From assembly GCA_016707005.1 (NCBI GenBank), contig JADJIQ010000005.1, forward strand, positions 1,136,001 to 1,200,000: a stretch of 64,000 nucleotides of DNA, in the 5' to 3' direction. Made by a program: the position numbers and the translations under genes. Source of the stretch: Ignavibacteria bacterium (lineage in GTDB: Bacteria > Bacteroidota > Ignavibacteria > Kapaibacteriales > Kapaibacteriaceae). The notes beneath the pieces are model-generated. The model saw nothing but the letters and a program-made list of their open reading frames with translations. It was not told the DNA's origin and did no database searches. Within the stretch, counting starts at the first letter, position 1. Each line of letters begins with the position of its first letter. Positions 57,547-64,000 of this stretch are shown here, one piece after another.

Positions 57547-58914
57547 TTAGGGAGCTAGGATTGAACGGAACGTGGGTACTAACTGGGTGTGCCAATCGGG
57601 GCGAGAACGAATACGGTTGTTCGGGCCAATGATCACGTAGGAGGGAAAAGCAGGGACTGACAGCACGTTGACGATGTTCAAAGGGTTTGTTAGTTCGTTC
57701 TTGATGAGAAGTTGCTCACCCCGGACGTGGCGAACGTACTCTTGCCAGATGGGGTAGCGGTTATTGTATTCCAGAGCTAGGTGAAGAACCTTGGCTCCAA
57801 GAAGCTCAAGGGTGTCAGATGTGAGCATAATGTCATCGTGATTGAACTTGCATGGACTGCACCACGTGCCCCAGAAGTGGAGCACATACATGGAGTCGGG
57901 GTGCAGCGTGCGCACAAACTCCACCAAACTCCTGTCCGATGCTGTGAAAGACGCAATACTCTTGAGGTCTAAGGTTGAGCAGACCTTGTTGAGTTCTCTG
58001 GTCAATGTTTTGCAAAAGAACGAGCTGTCTGTGCCCGCTAAAGCAAGAAGAGAACGAGGGAGATCCTCATCGCAAGTGAGGAAGTGTTTGCCTACGCTGC
58101 TGTTAGCAGATGTGAAGAAACCATATCCGGATTCACAGTCGCACTCAGCGCCGACAATGTTTCGCAGTGCGGTGAGATTGGCGGTGGACTTCACGTCATA
58201 TCCTCGTGCCAAGAACAAGGACAGTCCGTAGGCGACCTTGCTGATCATCGCACGCACCTCCTCATTAAAGGGCAATTGATGCAAACGTGTTGTTTGAGCG
58301 AATTCTTGGCTTTGTTCCGCTCGTACAGTGTGATATCGAGAAGCGCAATCGGCGATGTATGACCGAATGGGTTGAATCACTTCGGACTGGATGGCGTTGC
58401 AGTTACCCTCAGGAAAGGTTGTACTGCATAGCGCCGAACCGAGCGCTACTGTTAAACTGTCAAGCCTTTGGATTCGTGAATCGAAATCTACCCTGGATGG
58501 GAAGTATGAGGTCTCGAAGACCTTCGCATTGTAAGTCCTAAGTGCTTGACTGTATCTGGCAACGGTCGGCGAAGAGACAAAGACGTCAATATCTGTGCTG
58601 ATAATTTCCAGCGACCGTAGCGCAACGATACTCGGAGTGACATAGTAGATCTCATGTAGTCCAGTGTCTTGTCTAAAGCACCGAATAGAGTACGATTTGC
58701 TCTCTGACAGGCTCAGATGATGCGTTGTGTCCTTCATTGAGGCCGACAACAACACGTTGTCAATCGACCGCACTTCAACGAACCAATCGGCAGATGACGT
58801 CGATCGTATGGATACGTGAATGGAGCGTTCGCCATACAACTGAGCCGTTAGTTGTACGCTAACGAAGACCAGGAAGAACGCTATGAATCCCAAACCCTTC
58901 ATGGCAGTGAACAT
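57547..58914 (-). CDS. Exported thioredoxin-domain (TlpA-like) protein
   Basis: 455 aa. Signal peptide MKGLGFIAFFLVFVSVQLTA at residues 5-24, a beta-type domain (about 30-115), a helical middle with scattered cysteines, and a C-terminal thioredoxin-like domain with HFWGTWCSPC (about residue 350) and cis-Pro in SVPAFPSYVI. TlpA/ResA-type proteins reduce disulfides in the periplasm. Bacteroidota proteins with a long N-terminal part and this domain are common but poorly defined. It is flanked on both sides by inverted ~13-bp arrays. Confidence 0.8.
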   Translation of the reverse strand: MFTAMKGLGFIAFFLVFVSVQLTAQLYGERSIHVSIRSTSSADWFVEVRSIDNVLLSASMKDTTHHLSLSESKSYSIRCFRQDTGLHEIYYVTPSIVALRSLEIISTDIDVFVSSPTVARYSQALRTYNAKVFETSYFPSRVDFDSRIQRLDSLTVALGSALCSTTFPEGNCNAIQSEVIQPIRSYIADCASRYHTVRAEQSQEFAQTTRLHQLPFNEEVRAMISKVAYGLSLFLARGYDVKSTANLTALRNIVGAECDCESGYGFFTSANSSVGKHFLTCDEDLPRSLLALAGTDSSFFCKTLTRELNKVCSTLDLKSIASFTASDRSLVEFVRTLHPDSMYVLHFWGTWCSPCKFNHDDIMLTSDTLELLGAKVLHLALEYNNRYPIWQEYVRHVRGEQLLIKNELTNPLNIVNVLSVPAFPSYVIIGPNNRIRSRPDWHTQLVPTFRSILAP

Positions 58915-58920
58915 ACGCTT

Positions 58921-59030
58921 TAATACCCGCTCAACGTAGTCGCTTGTAGAAGGCGCTTGTAGAAAGGGGCTTAGAGAAGGCGCTTTGAGCTTTAGAAGGC
59001 GCTTAGAGAAGGCGCTTGTAGAAGGCGCTT
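58921..59030. repeat. Array of ~13-bp units (aaggcgcttgtag) on the other side of the thioredoxin-domain gene
   Basis: About seven units of aaggcgctt followed by gtag, agag or similar. It is inverted relative to 57444-57546. Its right edge (cttaag) contains the TAA stop of the gene at 59029. Confidence 0.8.
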
Positions 59031-59445
59031 AAGAAGCCGACTGCAAAGCCTTGATCTTCGCCAGATCATGCCCCAGATCTACGATGTTCTTGATCACGCC
59101 TTGGGTCATGCCGAAGTAGATGTCGTCGAAACGTTTGAGGGTTTCGTCATCGGCGTTGTGCATGAGGGTGGCGAGGTGTTCGCGGAGGGCGTTCATTTGG
59201 AGGGCGAATTCTTCTTCGAGCTGACGGAATCCTTGATCGCCTTGTTGGAGTCTGCGGAGTGTGGAGTAAACCTTCCACGTTGCTGTGCCGGACCGAGAGA
59301 TCTCGTTGAAGAGGTCGGCTTGGTTGTGTGTAGCGCCAAGCTCGAGGATGGTGCCGATGTCGTTACGTTTTCTCAAGCCCCCTTCAATGGAGGAGTCGAG
59401 AAATTCGAGAACGGAGAGGGTGTCTTCGGACAGCTGCATCGTCAA
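59029..59445 (-). CDS. Conserved-looking helical protein, unknown
   Basis: 138 aa, soluble, predicted all-alpha with two long amphipathic helices (LRRLQQGDQGFRQLEEEF and DDETLKRFDDIYFGM). No motif recognised and no signal peptide. The start overlaps the upstream lipoprotein gene stop by 4 bases (ATGA), so it is translated in the same unit. The stop lies at the edge of the ~13-bp repeat array. Confidence 0.65.
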   Translation of the reverse strand: MTMQLSEDTLSVLEFLDSSIEGGLRKRNDIGTILELGATHNQADLFNEISRSGTATWKVYSTLRRLQQGDQGFRQLEEEFALQMNALREHLATLMHNADDETLKRFDDIYFGMTQGVIKNIVDLGHDLAKIKALQSAS

Positions 59446-60074
59446 TATTGAACGGTGGCAAGGATGGAACGGAAGATCTTTTCTTGCTCTGAATTATCGG
59501 GTACGTCTTTGCCACTCACATTGAGCGGAACGAGGGAGACTTCGTAGTGATTTCCCAACGATGACGTGCAGACGGCAGAGCGGGTGCGTTGTGCGCCGCC
59601 GGTGGTTGAGAAGTCGTATACGCCGAATCTGCGCGGACCGAGTTCTGCGATGCGATAGGTGCCAACGAGTTTGGCAGTGCCTGCACTCTTGCGAACGTGC
59701 TTTTGATAGGCAACACGGGCAAGGCCGAGCAAACCTTCTGATTGAACCTGTTCGCGGGAGGACTCGGCGGCTGGGATGGAGCTGACCACCATGGACAATG
59801 TGTAGTCGGGATCGACGGCGATGGCCACGATGTCTGCCGACGCATCACCCTTTGTATCGAGAAAGACCCATCCCTTAGGCATAAGGGCGATGAGATCGCC
59901 GGCCCGTGTTCGAACAAGCTCATCGCTCATTTCGATCTCGGGCTGTGGGCTGAGGGCAACGTTCTGGACGTCGGTCTTTTGCTCCGGTGCTTTTACGAAG
60001 AGGCACGAAGGAACGATCACTGCGATGGCCACAATGACAAGGAATGTTGATAGGGGGCGTGCCCGGAACGTCAC
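59442..60074 (-). CDS. Lipoprotein, unknown
   Basis: About 210 aa. Signal PLSTFLVIVAIAVIVPSC with lipobox VPSC, then a compact alpha/beta domain with GDLIALMPKGWVFLDTK and a C-terminal SEQEKIFRSILATVQY, reminiscent of small proteins that start with a hydrophobic patch after the lipid anchor. Family not recognised. I take GTG 60074, which overlaps the stop of the DUF1684 gene (GTGA) with GGAG upstream; the open frame extends to 60134. Confidence 0.68.
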   Translation of the reverse strand: MTFRARPLSTFLVIVAIAVIVPSCLFVKAPEQKTDVQNVALSPQPEIEMSDELVRTRAGDLIALMPKGWVFLDTKGDASADIVAIAVDPDYTLSMVVSSIPAAESSREQVQSEGLLGLARVAYQKHVRKSAGTAKLVGTYRIAELGPRRFGVYDFSTTGGAQRTRSAVCTSSLGNHYEVSLVPLNVSGKDVPDNSEQEKIFRSILATVQY

Positions 60075-60628
60075 TTCTTCTCTCCTGCCTTGATCGCAAC
60101 GGAGAGATCGTTCTCTTTCGGTACGATAGGGCATGAGTAGTTGTTGTCGTATGCGCAGTACGGATTGTAGGCCATGTTGAAGTCGATCACGTACGCTGAA
60201 TCGTTATCCAGAACCTTGATGTCCAGATACCGTCCGGCCTTGTACGTTGTTTCCCCATTGGTTCTATCCGTAAACGGCACAAAGTAGCTGTCGCGCTCTC
60301 CGTCAACGAACTGATAGGCAACAAGGGAAAGCCCCTTATTCTCTACATCGAAGCGAAATGTTCCAACGCGCATGGCCCGACGGAGCTCGCTGGTAGTTGT
60401 CTGCATGGTGAACGTGTCTACCCGTGCTGCGGGGACGAACACTGCATCTACGGCGTAGTCTGCATCCGGCTCGTAGAATGTGACGTTGGGGAACTCCTCG
60501 GCTTTTGCCTTGCGTGCGTCGAGGATCTCTTGTTCGTCGAATCCGTCGAGGGACATAGAGTCTTCTTCCTCGCATGAAACGAGAAGGGCAATGGCTACAA
60601 GGCCGATGATGAGCGAGCGCAGGATCAT
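60071..60628 (-). CDS. DUF1684 lipoprotein
   Basis: About 185 aa. Lipoprotein signal MILRSLIIGLVAIALLVSC, then a DUF1684 domain whose signature FNMAYNPYCAYDNNYSCPI followed by ENDLSVAIKAGEK is clear at residues 145-185. Function of DUF1684 is unknown. ATG 60628 overlaps the dcd stop as ATGA, so it is coupled to dcd, a cytosolic enzyme of unrelated function. Confidence 0.88.
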   Translation of the reverse strand: MILRSLIIGLVAIALLVSCEEEDSMSLDGFDEQEILDARKAKAEEFPNVTFYEPDADYAVDAVFVPAARVDTFTMQTTTSELRRAMRVGTFRFDVENKGLSLVAYQFVDGERDSYFVPFTDRTNGETTYKAGRYLDIKVLDNDSAYVIDFNMAYNPYCAYDNNYSCPIVPKENDLSVAIKAGEKK

Positions 60629-61176
60629 TTCTGTTGATCGATCGGGAAGTTCTTCCACATCATCGACTCTACGGGAGCGTTAGTTCGGTCGTTATACTTT
60701 GCCGATGACTTTGCGTTATACGGATTGATCACCGTGCCTTCTACAGCGAAGTAGATGAGTTGTCCGATCGGCATGCCTGCATAGACACGCACCGGCTGCT
60801 TCACACTGATCTCCAACGTCCAGAAATTGCAGAAGCCAATGTCGCCCTTGCCGGCCGTAGCATGGATGTCAATTCCGAGACGTCCAACGCTCGATTTGCC
60901 TTCAAGAAACGGCACATGGGCATGAGTCTCGGTGTATTCCTCCGTCACACCCAAATACAACCTATCCGGCTCCAGCACGATGCCCTCATCAGGGATCGGA
61001 TAGAGCTCAATGCGATTATGCTTCTTCGCATCAAGTTCACGGTCCACATACTCAGCAAGCATGCGACCAAGGTGCACATCGTACGAATTGGAACCAAGGC
61101 ACGAGGGATCGAACGGCTCGATCTTGATCGTTCCCTTGTCCATATGGGCGAGGATCTCTGCGTCGGTAAGAATCAT
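60625..61176 (-). CDS. dcd: dCTP deaminase
   Basis: 183 aa. Converts dCTP to dUTP (and ammonia), feeding dTMP synthesis. SSVGRLGIDIHATAGKGDIG is the core active-site segment with the catalytic Arg/Glu region, and CLGSNSYDVHLG is the N-terminal family motif. Length is normal. A TAACTTTG box lies 5 bases upstream of ATG 61176, then an 8-bp array begins. It heads a four-gene overlapping unit (dcd, DUF1684, lipoprotein, helical protein). Confidence 0.93.
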   Translation of the reverse strand: MILTDAEILAHMDKGTIKIEPFDPSCLGSNSYDVHLGRMLAEYVDRELDAKKHNRIELYPIPDEGIVLEPDRLYLGVTEEYTETHAHVPFLEGKSSVGRLGIDIHATAGKGDIGFCNFWTLEISVKQPVRVYAGMPIGQLIYFAVEGTVINPYNAKSSAKYNDRTNAPVESMMWKNFPIDQQK

Positions 61177-61181
61177 ATGGG

Positions 61182-61189
61182 CAAAGTTA
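61182..61189 (-). promoter_or_regulatory. TAnnTTTG box of dcd, next to an octamer array
   Basis: TAACTTTG on the minus strand ends 5 bases before the ATG. The array of 61194-61281 begins 5 bases upstream of it, occupying the place of a -33 element. Array length changes could alter transcription. Confidence 0.5.
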
Positions 61190-61193
61190 CGAG

Positions 61194-61281
61194 GTTACGG
61201 GGTTACAGGGTTACGGGGTTACGGGGTTACGGGGTTGCGGGGTTACGGGGTTACAGGGTTACGGAGATACAGAGATACAAA
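61194..61281. repeat. 8-bp tandem array (gttacggg), 11 units, in the dcd promoter region
   Basis: Eleven units: mostly gttacggg, with gttacagg, gttgcggg, gttacgga and two diverged end units (gatacaga, gatacaaa). It fills the gap between the divergent starts of dcd (61176) and the gene at 61302. Confidence 0.88.
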
Positions 61282-61301
61282 CGACGAGTGTATTTTGGTG
61301 A

Positions 61302-61829
61302 ATGCAGGTTGTACAATGGTTGTCCGCCGTTCTCTTAGTTCTTGGGGCTGCAGAAATGCGCTCGCAGGAGGCTGAGTCAATGGCAGAGCCCAAGAGATTC
61401 GCTCTGTATTCTGAGATTCTCGGAAGTGCATTGTCCCTAATGTCGATTCATGCAGAGGCCGTGCTTAGTCGATTTGAAAGGGGCTCTCTTTTTGAAACAT
61501 TCCGCGTGTCGGCTGGAATTGGAATTGCACCAATTCAGAACAACTATGTCCCGATCATGGGTCGACTGATCTTCCTCCAGGGTTCCGGACACCTAGAGCT
61601 GGGACTGGGCCTGAGTGTGCTCGTTGCGCAGCGACCGCCACAAGAGAACACGAAACAGTATCTACCAACAATGTCTGGGTCCGATGTAAACATCACAGGT
61701 GTTATCGGTTATCGCTATGAATCTCCTTCAGGGGGCTTCATGTTTCGTGTGGCTGCCACACCAACGATTGACATGGGAACAAAGGAATTCATACAGTTCG
61801 GTGGGTTCACCGTTGGGTGGGCTTGGTAG
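61302..61829 (+). CDS. Predicted small outer-membrane or exported beta-barrel-like protein
   Basis: 175 aa. N-terminal signal MQVVQWLSAVLLVLGAAEM, then alternating hydrophobic strands (FRVSAGIGIAP, ELGLGLSVLVA, NITGVIGYRYE, GFMFRVAATPTID) ending FTVGWAW, an aromatic C-terminus as in outer-membrane barrels. Eight strands would fit. No family recognised. The upstream array lies between it and dcd. Confidence 0.6.
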   Translation: MQVVQWLSAVLLVLGAAEMRSQEAESMAEPKRFALYSEILGSALSLMSIHAEAVLSRFERGSLFETFRVSAGIGIAPIQNNYVPIMGRLIFLQGSGHLELGLGLSVLVAQRPPQENTKQYLPTMSGSDVNITGVIGYRYESPSGGFMFRVAATPTIDMGTKEFIQFGGFTVGWAW

Positions 61830-61934
61830 GGGGGCGGGGTTGCGCAGAGATTTTACTTGGGAATGTAACCCCGGGGGGGTAGGTTAGTTATGTAGTTATC
61901 GAGATGCCATACAATCAATTGGAAGGGGTGGTTT

Positions 61935-62594
61935 ATGAGCTGTGGATGTAATTCTCCGAACGCGATACAGAGCTGGAATGACTATCTCTGTAAGGTGCCT
62001 TCTGATCCTAGGGACATACTCGCGATGGCGCGTATTGGTGCGAACGTTGGGACGTGGTATCTGAGCCCTAACTATCATCTTCCCTCAGGAGCATCGGTCT
62101 GGATTCCGTCTCCAATTGCCTATGCCGCTGATGTAACGGTAACGACGAATGCGTCAGACCAACAGCAGATGGTCTTTGATGCAACGTCGTGGAACATGAA
62201 CAACTCGTCCGTGAACATTCTTGCCACTACGGCGCCGCCTTTGCAGAAGATGATCTTCCTTAGAGGCGGCATGGCGTGGTCGAATGCGGTCCAGTTGAAT
62301 CTTGGTTCTTCGCCACTATTCACAGAACTCCAATTGAGCATTATGGACAATGCTGCCACTCGAGGCGACGCGCAGGGAACGATCCCTGTGTTCCGCTGGG
62401 CGAGCGGGCCGTATTCAGGGGTGCAGACACTCAACCTTGTGTTCAAACAGCCTGGACGATACACACTTGGTCTGATGGGAATCAACAACAACTCGACACC
62501 AGACTATTCGATGTTTGAGATGGACATCATCGCCGATCAAGGCACGCAGATATGTCGCCGATCATACAAGCGCGCCTGTCACAGCTCCTCTTGA
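61935..62594 (+). CDS. Unknown protein, no signal peptide
   Basis: 219 aa. It begins MSCGCNSPNAIQSWNDYLC, with no signal peptide, and is rich in Ser, Thr and Asn with predicted beta strands (LPSGASVWIPSPIAY, QTLNLVFKQPGRYTLGLMG). I do not recognise it. GGAAGGGG lies 7-12 bases before ATG 61935. The 3' end overlaps the next gene by 43 bases in another frame, which suggests a coupled pair. Confidence 0.6.
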   Translation: MSCGCNSPNAIQSWNDYLCKVPSDPRDILAMARIGANVGTWYLSPNYHLPSGASVWIPSPIAYAADVTVTTNASDQQQMVFDATSWNMNNSSVNILATTAPPLQKMIFLRGGMAWSNAVQLNLGSSPLFTELQLSIMDNAATRGDAQGTIPVFRWASGPYSGVQTLNLVFKQPGRYTLGLMGINNNSTPDYSMFEMDIIADQGTQICRRSYKRACHSSS

Positions 62595-64000
62595 CCTCGC
62601 TCTATGAGGACAGTGGCAAAGGAACGTTGCGTTTGGTTGGTGACATCGATCTGAAGACACCTCCGTGGTTCTGGCCACCTGTTGCTGAGATCAGCTGCAA
62701 GCAGAAGAAGATCACCTATGGTGGTCCGCCATGGGGCGGGAACAGTGAATTCAGAGGCGGCGTTCAGCCGAAAACGCCTCCCGGCGGGTGGACGGATATC
62801 GTCGATCAAACCGAGGACGGACGCAAGATCCTTGTAGGCCGCATCCCGCATTGGGATGAGTTCTGGTCGGGCTCGCCTCCGACGAATCTAAAGTCAGAGA
62901 TCCCACATGCAGACGTAGATACCTTCCTCAACGGCTTGATGCGTGGCATGCCGATGAGCGCTGGTGCATTCTTCGAAGACAGACCACTTCGTCTGTATGA
63001 AGCACTACCGCCAAAGATGATCCTCGGATCGTTTCCGTCAGGCCCATACAGGGAAGGAGGTCCCAGAGGACCTGATCCGCGCTATCCATTAGACCCTTAC
63101 AGAAAAGACACCGGCACTGAACCCCGTCTGGGCGATTCGAGTAACTGTTGGGAACGGATCTGCTGCATAGGACTCGACGTAGAGAAGAGGGAAGTAACGG
63201 CCATCGTAGAGATCACTCAGAGCTCAGGATATGGCGGAGACTTGTGTTCATCGACGGCCTTCGAATCTGTTGGTTTCTGGCTCATCGAGCCATCACGCGC
63301 TGAGGTCACCGCAAATGAGTGGCCCGACAATCCAAACCCGAACCCGAATTCAACAAGGCCGGGTGACTACTGCGGGGGCAATGTCCGATTCGTCGGAGCC
63401 AAACGCATCCCTGTTGCAGACATACCGCGTAGTGAAAAGGGAAATGCTGATTGCCTAAACCCGGTTTTTCAATACGACGCCGGTAGTCTGCGCTACTCCG
63501 TCTCGTTGCCACTCAGTGACGACGACCTTGACTTGATGAAGAAGTGCAGCGACACCTCTCCGCGCCTGCCAGTTCTGCATGCAGTGGTTACCTGGAATGC
63601 AGACATAAAGAATGAGAACTTTGGCGGACGTGGGCTGCGATTCGGCGACTGGGATAGTGAGGTGGTGCAGTATCCAGTCCCAACTGTAAAGAAGTTGACG
63701 AGAGAGATTGCTGTAGGTCTACTCAGTGATGAGTGTCCGTATGTGAGATACTCGAATGTAGTTTGGCCTAAGGAAATCAAAGCTGTTGAGTTTCCAAAAG
63801 TGGTTGAAGGCCAGGATAATCCTCCTGTACAACTTGAGAAGCTGGCAATCGATGTAACAGCCACAATCAAAGCGAAAATCGATGTGCATGGGGCGATGCG
63901 GTTGTTTGTTGTGAGTGCAGACTACGAAAGCAAGCTGCTAAGACGCAGAATCATAGCACGCCAAGACATCAATCGTCAAACTCCAGCCATTCAACTGACT
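62552..64000 (+). CDS. Unknown protein, 5' part (runs off the window)
   Basis: Open for 483 codons from ATG 62552 to the last base of the window without a stop. It starts MSPIIQARLSQLLLTSLYED with no signal peptide. Contents: Trp/Pro-rich segment (KTPPWFWPP), several cysteine pairs (CWERICC), Pro/Asn stretch (NPNPNPNS) and beta-like strands at the end. AAGG lies 8 bases upstream of the ATG. It overlaps the preceding gene by 43 bases. Family not recognised. A later TTG (62591) overlaps the previous stop as TTGA and is an alternative start. Confidence 0.65.
   Translation, partial: MSPIIQARLSQLLLTSLYEDSGKGTLRLVGDIDLKTPPWFWPPVAEISCKQKKITYGGPPWGGNSEFRGGVQPKTPPGGWTDIVDQTEDGRKILVGRIPHWDEFWSGSPPTNLKSEIPHADVDTFLNGLMRGMPMSAGAFFEDRPLRLYEALPPKMILGSFPSGPYREGGPRGPDPRYPLDPYRKDTGTEPRLGDSSNCWERICCIGLDVEKREVTAIVEITQSSGYGGDLCSSTAFESVGFWLIEPSRAEVTANEWPDNPNPNPNSTRPGDYCGGNVRFVGAKRIPVADIPRSEKGNADCLNPVFQYDAGSLRYSVSLPLSDDDLDLMKKCSDTSPRLPVLHAVVTWNADIKNENFGGRGLRFGDWDSEVVQYPVPTVKKLTREIAVGLLSDECPYVRYSNVVWPKEIKAVEFPKVVEGQDNPPVQLEKLAIDVTATIKAKIDVHGAMRLFVVSADYESKLLRRRIIARQDINRQTPAIQLT

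Noticed and set aside
61302..64000. Possible prophage tail genes
   Set aside because: No capsid, terminase, portal, integrase or lysis gene nearby, and one member has a signal peptide; composition is like the neighbours.
1..64000. tRNA, rRNA and riboswitch genes
   Set aside because: No tRNA-like TTCGA arm with acceptor pairing, no rRNA core sequence and no recognised riboswitch was found by reading; a covariance-model search would be needed to exclude weak cases.

Overview
The window looks like a chromosome segment of a free-living Gram-negative bacterium of the Bacteroidota/Chlorobiota/Ignavibacteria-Kapabacteria neighbourhood. The evidence is two long secreted proteins with type IX secretion (T9SS) sorting domains, a patatin fused to an outer-membrane barrel, an MCE/MlaD protein, an OmpA-family lipoprotein, and several promoter boxes of the Bacteroidota -7 type (TAnnTTTG). 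GC is a little above 50 percent by eye. No rRNA, tRNA, CRISPR array or prophage was seen. The lineage call is an inference; no marker gene settles it.

Layout. 1-7.6 kb: the N-terminus of a short-chain dehydrogenase, two tandem TPR-adenylate cyclases, a Nudix/Ogt pair, a lipoprotein and a WG-repeat protein. 7.7-11.7 kb: mitochondrial-type aconitase, a VapBC-like toxin-antitoxin pair, and a Y1 (RAYT/IS200-type) transposase with arrays of REP-like hairpins on both sides. 11.7-18.6 kb, minus strand: a receiver/degenerate-kinase protein, a TPR histidine kinase, an ABC-F ATPase, a fatty-acid desaturase and a DnaC/ZapE-like ATPase, probably one transcription unit. 18.7-25.2 kb: two tandem FKBP isomerases, a small MGMT-family protein, a frameshifted secreted protein and two overlapping convergent flavoproteins. 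25.2-38.8 kb, minus strand: VWA-OmpA lipoprotein, methyltransferase and MCE protein with 4-base overlaps, ssb, a 696-aa surface-type protein, a cyclase-family hydrolase, a sigma-54 activator, a HIT-rhodanese fusion, a J-domain protein, a patatin-barrel, two SDRs and an acylphosphatase. 38.8-53.2 kb: an inactive-type M16 protein, a DcuC-like carrier, an unknown helical protein, small secreted proteins, the two T9SS paralogues, a cysteine desulfurase, a MoxR ATPase and Der. 53.3-56.8 kb: a persulfide/sulfur-trafficking operon under a Crp/Fnr regulator. 57-61.2 kb: an ECF-like sigma factor, a thioredoxin-domain protein, lipoproteins and dcd. 61.3-64 kb: three unrecognised genes; the last runs off the window.

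What is unusual. (1) Short tandem arrays, mostly with an 8-bp period but each with its own sequence, sit at many gene boundaries and often contain the stop codon of the neighbouring gene. (2) The heptamer AGGGGGC, and its relative AAGGGGC, occurs on both strands far more often than its one-base variants, in genes as well as spacers. (3) A REP/RAYT locus has inverted hairpin arrays. (4) Several genes have a TAnnTTTG box placed so that the transcript would start at or within a few bases of the start codon, implying leaderless mRNAs, including one palindromic box shared by two divergent genes. Counts and percentages below were made by eye.
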